This document shows, piece by piece, positions 52,859 to 61,582 of a DNA stretch of 64,000 nt (within the stretch, counting starts at the first letter, position 1; every line of letters starts with the position of its first letter). The DNA is from Emticicia sp031378345 (GTDB taxonomy: Bacteria; Bacteroidota; Bacteroidia; Cytophagales; Spirosomataceae). The stretch spans positions 8,399 to 72,398 of the forward strand of contig JANNDY010000023.1 in NCBI GenBank assembly GCA_031378345.1. The letters are read 5' to 3'. Made by a program: the position numbers and the translations under genes. The notes below the pieces were generated by a model that worked only from the letters and a program-made list of their open reading frames with translations, made no database searches and was not told the origin of the DNA.

Positions 52859-53257
52859 ATGAAAAAATTAGCAATGTCAGTTTTGACTGTTTCTGCTCTA
52901 CTTTGGTGAACTTCTTATGTTCCTATTTCAAACACAATTACTCCTACAATTGACAAATTAAATTCAAAACCTTTGGTGGAGGGTGTGTATGGTACTTATG
53001 GTGTATGGTTTCCTCACAGCACTTATGGTAGTGTTTTTTATGAAGATGTTATATATACAAGAGGTTGCCCATGTGGTGGCCCATGGAAAGAAGAATTCTC
53101 CGATGGAATTTCAGTAGTTGGTGGTGGAGGATATTCTTCATACATAACTTTAAGAATCCCTCGACCAGCTCCAGGGGAAATAATTTATTATGGAGTTGAA
53201 TGGGGTGATTGCGGTTGTGATCTTGCTTGTAATGCTACAGCCGAAAATTGCCCCTAA
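52859..53257 (+). pseudogene. Secreted Cys/Gly-rich protein gene with an in-frame TGA
   Basis: ATG 52859, then MKKLAMSVLTVSALLW, a TGA at 52907-52909, then TSYVPISNTITPTIDKLN and a Gly/Tyr-rich part with GCPCGG and CGCDLACNATAENCP, stop at 53257. The frame is otherwise intact for 132 codons. The TGA lies inside the signal peptide. Either a nonsense mutation or a sequencing error; a longer reading frame without it cannot be excluded. No family recognised. Confidence 0.55.
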
Positions 53258-53277
53258 TTTTACTAATTAGAGTTAAT

Positions 53278-53315
53278 AAAAAGAAGAAGCACAATTAATT
53301 GTGCTTCTTCTTTTT
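53278..53315. terminator. Perfect 38-bp palindromic terminator
   Basis: AAAAAGAAGAAGCACAATT and its exact complement meet with no loop, between convergent genes (52859 and 53327). A-runs on one side and T-runs on the other make it bidirectional. Confidence 0.85.
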
Positions 53316-53326
53316 ATAATTATTTC

Positions 53327-54043
53327 TTATCTAACTGAAAAAGGGAGTTGACAGTTTGAGTTCGCTTCCGAAACAGATGCAGGATCACCACAAATAGAAT
53401 CTGGATTCCAAGTATTAAATATTTGACCATCACTTGTATAAAGTACCCAAGTGATAATAAAATTGTCAGCGGCAACATCACCATAACCAGTTTTCTCAGC
53501 AGGTCTCATCCAAGCATTGGCTGGACGTGGTCTATCTGGATTACTGAATACGTTAACCGCTTTTACTTTGTCATACTTCACAGTAGCGGTTTTGTAAGCA
53601 TCGAAAACTTGCTGAGGTGTAATACTAAAATTATTCCACTGACGATTAGCCGCTGGTGTTGCAAGGGTAGTAATCAACTTACCTTTACCATTTCCACTCA
53701 AATCAGCTACCTTTGGATTTCCGTCTGGGTCATTATAAGACTCCAACATTCTCACAAAAATTTCAATTTTATTAACTGTTAGTTTATTATCCAAAGATAC
53801 CCAACGAGTTTTAAAATCAATTTTTGCTGCATTTTGTGCTGCTTTTGGAAAATTCCTTGCATTACCAACTTCATAAGGTTGAGGTCTCTCAAGTGGTTTT
53901 CCGTTAAATGCAATACCATCAAATACTGTAAAACCATGAACACCCGGCAAAAATGTTGGCAGCGGGTTCAATGATTCATCTCTACAAGCGGCAAATGCCA
54001 TCATTAGAGAAACCATTACTGTTAGACTTAATATTTTTTTCAT
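53327..54043 (-). CDS. SusCD-associated lipoprotein of unknown function
   Basis: 238 residues with signal and lipobox (FAACRDES, Cys about 20). NPLPTFLPGVHGFTVFDGIAFN is followed by a beta-rich domain with KIDFKTRWVSLDNKLTVNKI and RPRPANAWMRPAEKTG. It follows SusD in the same direction, 115 nt apart across a palindromic repeat, so it is likely a third component of this uptake locus (for example a surface ligand-binding lipoprotein). Family not recognised. Confidence 0.7.
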   Translation of the reverse strand: MKKILSLTVMVSLMMAFAACRDESLNPLPTFLPGVHGFTVFDGIAFNGKPLERPQPYEVGNARNFPKAAQNAAKIDFKTRWVSLDNKLTVNKIEIFVRMLESYNDPDGNPKVADLSGNGKGKLITTLATPAANRQWNNFSITPQQVFDAYKTATVKYDKVKAVNVFSNPDRPRPANAWMRPAEKTGYGDVAADNFIITWVLYTSDGQIFNTWNPDSICGDPASVSEANSNCQLPFSVR

Positions 54044-54060
54044 TTTTTATAACGTTTAAT

Positions 54061-54152
54061 GAGATTCGAGATTCGAGATTTGAGATTCGAGATTAAAAAA
54101 ACAATATTTTCTAACATCAAATCTCAAATCTCATATCTCATATCTCGTATCT
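54061..54152. repeat. Imperfect palindrome of 7-nt tandem units
   Basis: The left arm is five copies of GAGATTC/GAGATTT (54061-54094); the right arm (54119-54152) is five copies of ATCTCAT/ATCTCAA. The arms are mostly complementary around an AT-rich centre. It separates the downstream lipoprotein gene from SusD. Confidence 0.85.
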
Positions 54153-54158
54153 AATAAT

Positions 54159-55841
54159 TTAGAACTCCCACTTTAGTTTAACTTTGTCCCAGAAAATAGG
54201 GTCTCTATCAAAAATAACCTCAGTCAATTTTGCCGTAGCATTTGGGTTCAAGCTACCTTCTTGTGAAGGATAAGGTAAACGCAAAGCATATTGACGACCT
54301 GGCTTGATGATTGGGTTATTGATAGTAGAAGGATAACCTGTACGACGCATTGCGTTCCAGATTTCTTGTCCCTGTCCCCATGAAGTAAACCAAACTTGCT
54401 TCATCACTATATTTAGTTTTGCAGCATTTGAAGTAGCTGCATCATATAGTTTCAACTGAGAATTTACATAATCAGTTATTGCAGTTGCAGTAGGTGCCAC
54501 AGAGTTAGCAGCATCAACTTTAGCTCCCAAAGCAGCTACACGAGCAATATGCTCTCTCATAGCCGCTTCAAAAATTGCCTTTGCATCTCCAGTTCCACCA
54601 CCATCAAGGATAGCCTCGATTTGGTAAAACTTCATGTTATTGCTTGTTACTAAAGGGAAAATGCCATTTCCAGAACCTCTACCACCTGTCAAGGCTCTTG
54701 GTGTAACACTTCTGCCACCATACAAACCACCAGCAGGATAGCAACCCGGAGCAGTACGTAAGGCACCATCTTGTGGCACACCTGTATTATCTCCTCTATC
54801 ACGACCAAAGAAACCAGCGATATATTTTAAATCAGCTGCACTTGGAGCATTACCAAAAACAGTTTTCCATTTTGCCAAGAAAGCAGGTTTTTGTACCAAA
54901 TAAGTTCCACCAAAAGGAATAGTACCTCTATCAGTTGGATTACCTGGGTCAAGGATAGTTTCGGTTTGACGATAGAAATAGAAATCCAAACGTGGGTCTT
55001 TATTAAAAATCATTTCTTCCATTAACTGATGACTTGGATATGAAAATCCATTATCAGCTAAGTAAGCATTTTGAAACCAAGGATGACGACCTTCTGGAGA
55101 AGCCGCTGTGCTGTAATTGAATGTAAAGTCATCAGCAGGTGCTGTTATATAACCACCAGCAGCAATAGCAGCGTTCAAATCTGCATTACCAGTAGCACGA
55201 CCTTTACGAGAGTTCAATAACAAGCGAATCTTAACCGATTTTGCAAATCTTATCCATTTGGCAGCAGAACCACCATACATAAAGTCTGCAGTAGCCGCCA
55301 AAGGGTCAGCAGTTACTTTAGAAAGATTTACTACTGCTTCATCACATAGTTTAATTAAGGCTTCATAAATCTCTGAATCCTTATCAAACTTTGGTGTGGT
55401 TATCGCTGTTTCTGCATTACCTTTCCATGCTTCGCTATAAGGGCAATCGCCAAAAGTATCTACAAAATTACCTGTTGCGTAAGCCTTCAATGCTTGAGCA
55501 ACTCCCAAATAATGTGGGCTGGCTGCACTTGCATTTATAATCGCTTCCACATTATTCATACTACGATAGAAGCCGTTCCATGTACCATTATAAGATTGAT
55601 TATCAAGTGCAAAATTATCTGAGCTACTTAATAATCCAGCAAAACCCATTGCATTTCCATTAGAAATACCTGTTACTGTATTAATTACTGCAAACTCAGC
55701 AGTAGGCAGTAATAATCTTGCGGAAGCAACCGTAGGACTGTTTGGGTCTTGATTGATATCCAATTCAGTCAAATCACAAGAACTTAATACGCTTATTAAG
55801 CAAGTAGTAAGTGCTATTTTTGATATATATTTTAATTTCAT
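54159..55841 (-). CDS. SusD/RagB-family nutrient-binding lipoprotein
   Basis: 560 residues; lipobox at VLSSCDLTELDINQDPNSP. TPR-like helices appear from GNAMGFAGLLSSSDN and AKWIRFAKSVKIRLLLNSRK to the C-terminal FTSWGQGQEIWNAMRRTGYPS and LPYPSQEGSLNPN, the last typical of the SusD_2 branch. It sits on the outer surface and hands ligand to the SusC channel encoded just upstream. Confidence 0.93.
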   Translation of the reverse strand: MKLKYISKIALTTCLISVLSSCDLTELDINQDPNSPTVASARLLLPTAEFAVINTVTGISNGNAMGFAGLLSSSDNFALDNQSYNGTWNGFYRSMNNVEAIINASAASPHYLGVAQALKAYATGNFVDTFGDCPYSEAWKGNAETAITTPKFDKDSEIYEALIKLCDEAVVNLSKVTADPLAATADFMYGGSAAKWIRFAKSVKIRLLLNSRKGRATGNADLNAAIAAGGYITAPADDFTFNYSTAASPEGRHPWFQNAYLADNGFSYPSHQLMEEMIFNKDPRLDFYFYRQTETILDPGNPTDRGTIPFGGTYLVQKPAFLAKWKTVFGNAPSAADLKYIAGFFGRDRGDNTGVPQDGALRTAPGCYPAGGLYGGRSVTPRALTGGRGSGNGIFPLVTSNNMKFYQIEAILDGGGTGDAKAIFEAAMREHIARVAALGAKVDAANSVAPTATAITDYVNSQLKLYDAATSNAAKLNIVMKQVWFTSWGQGQEIWNAMRRTGYPSTINNPIIKPGRQYALRLPYPSQEGSLNPNATAKLTEVIFDRDPIFWDKVKLKWEF

Positions 55842-55856
55842 TTCTTGTTTTTTTAA

Positions 55857-55971
55857 TGCTTTTGGCGGTTGGCTCTTAGCTTTTAGCTTTTTTTAGATAA
55901 TTTAATAGCAAAAAACTTATCAAATCAAATTTTAAAAGCCAATAGCTAATAGCTAATAGCCAAAGGCTAAG
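55857..55971. repeat. Imperfect palindrome of 7-nt tandem units between SusC and SusD
   Basis: The right arm (55935-55971) has three TAGCTAA/TAGCCAA units; the left arm (55857-55892) has TTAGCTT units as their complement. It overlaps the last few bases before the SusC stop. Confidence 0.75.
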
Positions 55972-58900
55972 TTAGAACGATACTGACAAGTTGATTCCAT
56001 AACGACGAGTTGAAGGTGCAGCACCTAAGTCAAAACCTTGGATATTTGAATCAGCAAAGTTTGACAATACTTCTGGGTCGAAGTTTAAGCCTGTCAACAT
56101 ATTTGGAGATTTAAACCATAAGTTTCTTCCCGAACCTGAAATTCTCAAACCACCGATAAATGGCAATGTTTTCTTCAAGAACGCCTTAGGTACATTATAT
56201 CCTAATGAAACTTCACGCAAACGTATGGTTGTGATGTCATAAATATTAACTTCGTCAACACCATACGAACCATATCCAGCAGAGAAATGTGATTGGAATG
56301 CTGTCATTGGAATTGTATTTTTGATTTGCTTGCCAGTTTCATCAAGCAATGGCTTGTATGTTTGAGGGTCGCCCAATACACCCGGAATCACACGCATACC
56401 TTCACGGTCTTCAGAGAATTTCAATTGACCTCTTAGCATCAACGAAGCAGCAGTAGTTGAGTACATACTTCCACCAACACGGTAGTCCATCAAAGCTGAT
56501 AATGTAAACCCTTTGAAAGTAAAGGTATTTGTCCAACCTAAAGTATATTTAGGAGCTGGATTAGCCAATATCTCAGAGTTAGGGCTTTGAATTGGCAAAC
56601 CCGTAGTTGGGTCAATCAATACATTTCCTTGGTCATCACGGGCATTTTTCGACCCATAAATCATTCCATAAGGATTGCCATTGCGGTGCATTGTACCTGT
56701 TGAAGAAAGTCCTGTTCCTCCCAAGAATAACTCACCACTTGGACCAGCATCAATTACTTCTGAACGCAGACGGGTATAAGCTACGAATGAGTTCCAAGTA
56801 AAGCCATTATTCAATTTAACAGGAACTAAGTTTAAGCCTAACTCCCAACCTTGATTGAGGATTTTACCAGCGTTTGTTGCTTTATTATCAAAACCTGAAG
56901 AGGTAGGGATACGAGCCGTAACAATCAAGTCTGTAGAAACTCTATTAAAATAAGCTAAATCAATACCAATTCTATTTTTGAAGAATTGCAATTCAGTGCC
57001 TAATTCATATTCTGTTGTAAACTCAGGCTTTAGTGTTGCATTATTCAATGTAGTAGGCAAACTTGTTGCCGAAATAGGTGCTCCATTATAATACTGTACA
57101 TTAAAGTTATAAGCCGTATAAACCTGATAAGGGTCTGCATCTTTACCAACTTTAGCAATGTTTGCACGGATTTTACCAAAGCTCAAAATATTAGTTGGTA
57201 ATTTGAACGCTTCTGAGAAAATAAATGAGCCACTTACTGAAGGATAGAAATAACTATTATTCGCTGTTGGCAAAGTAGAAGAGTGGTCATTACGAATAGT
57301 CGCTGTCAAGAACGCATAGTTCTTATAGGCAGCTCCATATTCAGCAAAGAAACCATACAAACGTCTTTTGCTTTTGTACTCTTGAGAAAACTGTACATTT
57401 GTACCTCCCAAAACTAAAAGGTTAGGGTCAATAATGGTTTGACCAAGAATACCAGTTAAGTTCTTGTAACGCTGATTAGCATTGAAACCCGCCAATAAGT
57501 GCATGTTGATTGACTCCGAAATGTCTTTATTGGCAGATGCCAAGAAAGTGAAATCTAACTCGGTATTCGTAATATCACGGCGAGCAACTTGACCTAATGG
57601 AATTGAGTTTCCACCTGGGCGATATACATCTCTACGAGTTTCGGCATAAGTGTTTACACCACCTTTCGCTGTCAAATTTAACCAAGGAGCTACATCATAC
57701 GTCAATGCCATGTTACCAAATACACGATTTACCGCACTTGAATAAGTATTGTATTTCGCTGTCCAAAGTGGATTGTCTAAGGCACGATAGAATACATTTG
57801 CTCCTGTAACTGGATTTTCAAATGGATATTCATTCAAATTATAGTTACGTGGTAAGTAAAATAAACGACCATATATTGACCCTGTTGCTGCCAATCCACC
57901 ATAATCAGCATAGTAACCTGCACCTGATTGTGGAGAAGCTTGGTTGGTATTAACGTAGTTTACGTTACCACTCAAGTTCAATTTATTTGACAATGTTGCA
58001 TTTCCACCAAAATTTAAAGTAGTACGGTCAGAGCTTGAACCCGGAATAATACCTTTGTTAGTTGTTCGTGAAGCACCAGCACTAATCGTAGTTGTATTAC
58101 CTGTTGAACTAATATTAAAGCTATTTTCCAATACATTACCTTGACGGAAAAAACCACCAATAATATCATGAGGAACTAACTCTACACCAATGGCAGCTCC
58201 ATTAGCATCTAATAATTGAGGAAAAGCCGCCTTGTAACGAGCAGCACCATAGGCAACACCAACTAAAGGGTGGGGTACTTGTCCTGCTGGATAAGCTCCA
58301 TCAATTACCTTAGAATAACGCTCAAAACCTAAACCTTGATTAATTCTATCAACTTCGGCTGGGAATACAGTTCCCCAGTTGCCAATAAATCCACCACTAT
58401 AATTCTGGTTAGAACCTTGTGTGTAGGTATCTTGATAATCTGGAATCGTAGAGATTTTCTCAGTAGAATATGAAGTATTATAAGTTACTTCTAAGCCTTT
58501 TTTAGCATTTTTGCTACCAGCTTTGGTTGTAATTACTACCACACCATTGGCAGCACGAGAACCATACAAAGCAGATGCCGCAGCACCTTTCAATACTGTC
58601 AATGACTCAACGTTGTTTGGGTCAATGTCATACGCACGGTTTGATGTTACAGTATTTTGGTTAAATCCTGTACTGATGTTTCCACCACCTTCTGATGAAT
58701 TTGTAGAATTGTCAAATGGAATACCATCAACAATAAACAAAGGCTGGTTGTTGCCCGAAAAAGAGTTTGCACCACGAATCGTGATACGAGTTGCTTGTCC
58801 TGGAGCACCACCACCTGAGATGATGTTTACACCTGGTACTTTACCATTCATCGCACGCAATGCATCTGGCTCTGAGCGTTGTTGCAAATCTTCAGCTTTC

Positions 58901-59274
58901 ACAGTAGAAACTGCATAAGCTAAAGCTTTTTTCTCACGTTGGATACCAATAGCAGTTACCACAACTTCTGATAGTTGTTTTGTATCTGCACCAAGCGACA
59001 CATTTACAACCGATTGGCTGCCTAATTTTACTTCTTGGGTATTCATTCCCACAAAACTGAATACTAAGGTATTGCCAGAGGCTGCTTCGATAGAGTAGTT
59101 ACCCTCTACGTCTGTTTGCGAACCTTTCGACGTACCTTTTACTTGCACCGACACACCCGGTATTCCTGAGCCATCATCTGATGACGAAACTTTACCAGTA
59201 ATCTTCTTGCCTTGTGCCATAACAGCGAAAGACATAATGACTCCAAGCAAACTAAGAAGTAGATTCTTCTTCAT
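55972..59274 (-). CDS. SusC/RagA-family TonB-dependent outer-membrane transporter
   Basis: About 1100 residues, start 59274. Signal peptide; carboxypeptidase-regulatory-like domain (about 25-105: GKVSSSDDGSGIPGVSVQVK); TonB-box-like region; plug domain (about 120-235) with RGANSFSGNNQPLFIVDG and TVLKGAAASALYGSRAANGV; beta-barrel to the C-terminal RRYGINLSVSF. It is energised by TonB to import large nutrients, normally glycans or peptides. First gene of the SusCD locus with SusD (54159) and a lipoprotein (53327). No carbohydrate-active enzymes adjoin, so the substrate is open. Confidence 0.96.
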   Translation of the reverse strand: MKKNLLLSLLGVIMSFAVMAQGKKITGKVSSSDDGSGIPGVSVQVKGTSKGSQTDVEGNYSIEAASGNTLVFSFVGMNTQEVKLGSQSVVNVSLGADTKQLSEVVVTAIGIQREKKALAYAVSTVKAEDLQQRSEPDALRAMNGKVPGVNIISGGGAPGQATRITIRGANSFSGNNQPLFIVDGIPFDNSTNSSEGGGNISTGFNQNTVTSNRAYDIDPNNVESLTVLKGAAASALYGSRAANGVVVITTKAGSKNAKKGLEVTYNTSYSTEKISTIPDYQDTYTQGSNQNYSGGFIGNWGTVFPAEVDRINQGLGFERYSKVIDGAYPAGQVPHPLVGVAYGAARYKAAFPQLLDANGAAIGVELVPHDIIGGFFRQGNVLENSFNISSTGNTTTISAGASRTTNKGIIPGSSSDRTTLNFGGNATLSNKLNLSGNVNYVNTNQASPQSGAGYYADYGGLAATGSIYGRLFYLPRNYNLNEYPFENPVTGANVFYRALDNPLWTAKYNTYSSAVNRVFGNMALTYDVAPWLNLTAKGGVNTYAETRRDVYRPGGNSIPLGQVARRDITNTELDFTFLASANKDISESINMHLLAGFNANQRYKNLTGILGQTIIDPNLLVLGGTNVQFSQEYKSKRRLYGFFAEYGAAYKNYAFLTATIRNDHSSTLPTANNSYFYPSVSGSFIFSEAFKLPTNILSFGKIRANIAKVGKDADPYQVYTAYNFNVQYYNGAPISATSLPTTLNNATLKPEFTTEYELGTELQFFKNRIGIDLAYFNRVSTDLIVTARIPTSSGFDNKATNAGKILNQGWELGLNLVPVKLNNGFTWNSFVAYTRLRSEVIDAGPSGELFLGGTGLSSTGTMHRNGNPYGMIYGSKNARDDQGNVLIDPTTGLPIQSPNSEILANPAPKYTLGWTNTFTFKGFTLSALMDYRVGGSMYSTTAASLMLRGQLKFSEDREGMRVIPGVLGDPQTYKPLLDETGKQIKNTIPMTAFQSHFSAGYGSYGVDEVNIYDITTIRLREVSLGYNVPKAFLKKTLPFIGGLRISGSGRNLWFKSPNMLTGLNFDPEVLSNFADSNIQGFDLGAAPSTRRYGINLSVSF

Positions 59275-59280
59275 GTACAT

Positions 59281-59704
59281 TTTAGTTTAGGTTATTAATA
59301 AAGAAACTTGGTACAAAAATACTCATTTTAAACAAATAATAAAACATTTATTTTGCACATTCTTGGATTAAACATATAATATTTCATTTTAAACACAAAA
59401 TAAAATTGATAAATTTAGGGATTTTGTTCAAATACTTATTTATTGTAATAATGGCGTTTATTTATTATAATTTATACTGTATAATTCTTTTAAAACAAAA
59501 TATAATATTGTTAATTAGTAATTATACAGAATTTTAATCTATTACAGAATGAGTAATTTAGTCATTTTTATTTAATGAAATGAATTTTGAAAGTTCTTGA
59601 AAAAATACAATCTTTAACTTGGGAAATTTAGTATGCAAGACGACTATTTTTAGGACTAAACGGTTAATTGTGTGTATATTATGAAAAAATGATTAGACAA
59701 AACA
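59281..59704. other. AT-rich intergenic region between susC and the McrB-like gene
   Basis: 424 bp, divergent. It contains the susC -7 candidate and otherwise very AT-rich sequence with no ORF, RNA fold or repeat recognised. No McrC- or restriction-type gene lies here. Confidence 0.5.
59314..59321 (-). promoter_or_regulatory. Candidate -7 promoter element for susC
   Basis: Minus strand TATTTTTG, matching TAnnTTTG, about 40 nt upstream of the susC start codon. No matching TTTG at -33 is clear. Confidence 0.45.
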
Positions 59705-61252
59705 TTGAATTTATTGCTCGAACAAAAAGAAGCTCTCATTAAAAAACTTCAAGAAATTGATATTCGTGATGCCTGTTTAGAGTTTTTTGTACTATTACAA
59801 GAACTCATAGATGTTACAAACTTCGATATTGATGACCCAAGAATTGCTTTTTCGGTAAGGAAAGATAAAGGAATTACGGCAAATATCAACTTTTATGCGG
59901 CACTAAAACTGCATCGTCAAAATGGTATTTGGCTCGAATTGATGTTTTTTAAAAGGGATGAGGCTTTGTTTACAAAATACAAAGAAACTAAGATTTTGAG
60001 CCTTGCCGATAGCTCTGATTTTATGTATATCAAAATTCCTTTTGAGCAAAAACGTATCCTTGATGATACAAAAGTGATGAGTGCGTGGCAACATTGTTTG
60101 GAAGAATTGAAAGCTACGGCGATTTCGAGTATGAAGAAGGAACACCACAACCATTATATGTACCAAGTTGCCGAAAGCGAGAGTTTGCGTAACGAATTGT
60201 TTTGGGAGATAGCAAATCCTGACAAAGTTTATGTTTCAGAAAATATTAACAATAAAGTACATGAAAATGAAGCTATTTATGCCACAAAATTAAAAATTCC
60301 ACTAAATTTAATCTATTACGGACCGCCGGGAACTGGAAAAACTTATGAAGCACAAAAATTACTACAAACTGTTGCGGGTCGGTACGCCGCAGCGGACGCT
60401 TCGCACTATCAGTTTATTACCTTTCATCAATCGTATAGTTATGAAGATTTTATAGAAGGAATTCGTCCAATATCGAAGAGTGGACAAGTGCATTATGATA
60501 TTCTAAAAGGTGTTTTTTATAAATCTTGTTTAGCAGCATTAAAAAAGGCTGGCTATAAGACTTTTATGGATTGTATTGAAGATTCTAAGGGAAATAGAGA
60601 ACAAAAATTTAAGCAAGCACCAGGTCAGTTATTGATTGTTGATGAGATAAACAGAGCAAATATTTCGAAAGTTTTTGGTGAGCTAATTACGCTCGTGGAA
60701 GATAATAAAAGATTGGGTGCAAAAAATGAACTTTGGCTAACATTACCTTACTCACAAGAAAGTTTTGGTGTTCCTGCAAACCTCCATATCGTAGGAACGA
60801 TGAATACCGCCGACCGTTCGATTGCTCTGCTTGATTTGGCTCTTCGCCGAAGATTTGAGTTCATAGAAATGATGCCAAAGCCCCATATTTTGGGTGAAGT
60901 TGAAGGCATTGATTTAGAAAAACTTTTGACCAAAATTAACCAAAGAATCGAGTTTTTACTCGACCGAAATCATTCCATAGGACATGCATATTTTATTGAC
61001 TGTCAGATGATTAGCGATTTGTGTAAGGTGTTTTTAAACAAAATCATTCCTTTGCTACAAGAATATTTTTATAATGATTGGGAGAAACTTAGGCTTGTGC
61101 TTGGGCATGATTTGGTACTTCGTGAAACCCTTAAAACCAAAGCTGTTTTCGGTAAAAACTTAGACGATTTTGAAGATGAAAGTTACCGTTATTTTATCAA
61201 TCCTGATTTGATTTCTGGCGAAATTTTGGCGGATGTTTTTATGAAGATGTAG
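59705..61252 (+). CDS. McrB-like AAA+ GTPase/ATPase (restriction-related), without McrC
   Basis: 515 residues. An unassigned N-terminal domain (about 1-190; NINFYAALKLHRQNGIWLEL) precedes an McrB-type AAA+ core: Walker A GPPGTGKT (about 206), FHQSYSYEDFIEGIRP, Walker B LLIVDEINRANISKVFGELI and GTMNTADRSIALLDLALRRRFEF with the MNTADRS signature. McrB binds modified DNA and drives the McrC nuclease, but no McrC follows: the next 330 bp are non-coding. Residues VAGRYAAADASHY are encoded by a GC-rich repeat. The TTG start has no better alternative. Confidence 0.82.
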   Translation: MNLLLEQKEALIKKLQEIDIRDACLEFFVLLQELIDVTNFDIDDPRIAFSVRKDKGITANINFYAALKLHRQNGIWLELMFFKRDEALFTKYKETKILSLADSSDFMYIKIPFEQKRILDDTKVMSAWQHCLEELKATAISSMKKEHHNHYMYQVAESESLRNELFWEIANPDKVYVSENINNKVHENEAIYATKLKIPLNLIYYGPPGTGKTYEAQKLLQTVAGRYAAADASHYQFITFHQSYSYEDFIEGIRPISKSGQVHYDILKGVFYKSCLAALKKAGYKTFMDCIEDSKGNREQKFKQAPGQLLIVDEINRANISKVFGELITLVEDNKRLGAKNELWLTLPYSQESFGVPANLHIVGTMNTADRSIALLDLALRRRFEFIEMMPKPHILGEVEGIDLEKLLTKINQRIEFLLDRNHSIGHAYFIDCQMISDLCKVFLNKIIPLLQEYFYNDWEKLRLVLGHDLVLRETLKTKAVFGKNLDDFEDESYRYFINPDLISGEILADVFMKM

Positions 61253-61306
61253 CAATTTAGCTTGCTTAACAGTCTTTTTTATTCGGAACTATTAACTTAT
61301 TGCCGC

Positions 61307-61427
61307 AAAAATGGAACGCTGATAAAACGGATGTTCCAACCGCAACGGCGTACCGTGCTGATTTTATTAAATAATCCGTGAAAATCAGCGTTAAATTTAT
61401 TTATCAGCGTTATCTGCGTGCCATTTT
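61307..61427. repeat. Imperfect palindromic intergenic repeat
   Basis: AAAAATGGAACGCTGATAAA on the left and, inverted, AAAAATGGCACGCAGATAAC on the right, with repeated GCTGATAAA/TTTATCAGC units and an inverted copy of the 16-bp GC core (61340-61355). It fills most of the 330 bp between the McrB-like gene and aspS. Confidence 0.65.
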
Positions 61428-61540
61428 TTTGTTTGCGACATTATCTTTATAATTCCGTTTTTATTTCAACTATTTCCACAAATTGAAACTAAAAAAGAAC
61501 GCATTTTCTAATAAATTCTCCTTTTTTATGTAAAAATCCC

Positions 61541-61548
61541 TATTTTTG
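61541..61548 (+). promoter_or_regulatory. Candidate -7 promoter element for aspS
   Basis: TATTTTTG (TAnnTTTG) 34 nt before the aspS start codon; no clear TTTG -33 partner. Confidence 0.45.
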
Positions 61549-61582
61549 CAAAAATAATAATAAAGTTTACAAATAAAGATAA

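Noticed and set aside
52907..52909. In-frame TGA considered as a selenocysteine codon.
   Set aside because: It lies in a signal peptide, which is removed, and no downstream selenocysteine insertion hairpin was recognised; mutation or sequencing error is simpler.
54061..54152. Tandem 7-nt repeats considered as a CRISPR array.
   Set aside because: Units are 7 nt without unique spacers and the second half is an inverted copy; no cas genes are present.
59281..59704. A possible partner gene for the McrB-like protein upstream.
   Set aside because: The region has no open frame of useful length in either strand.
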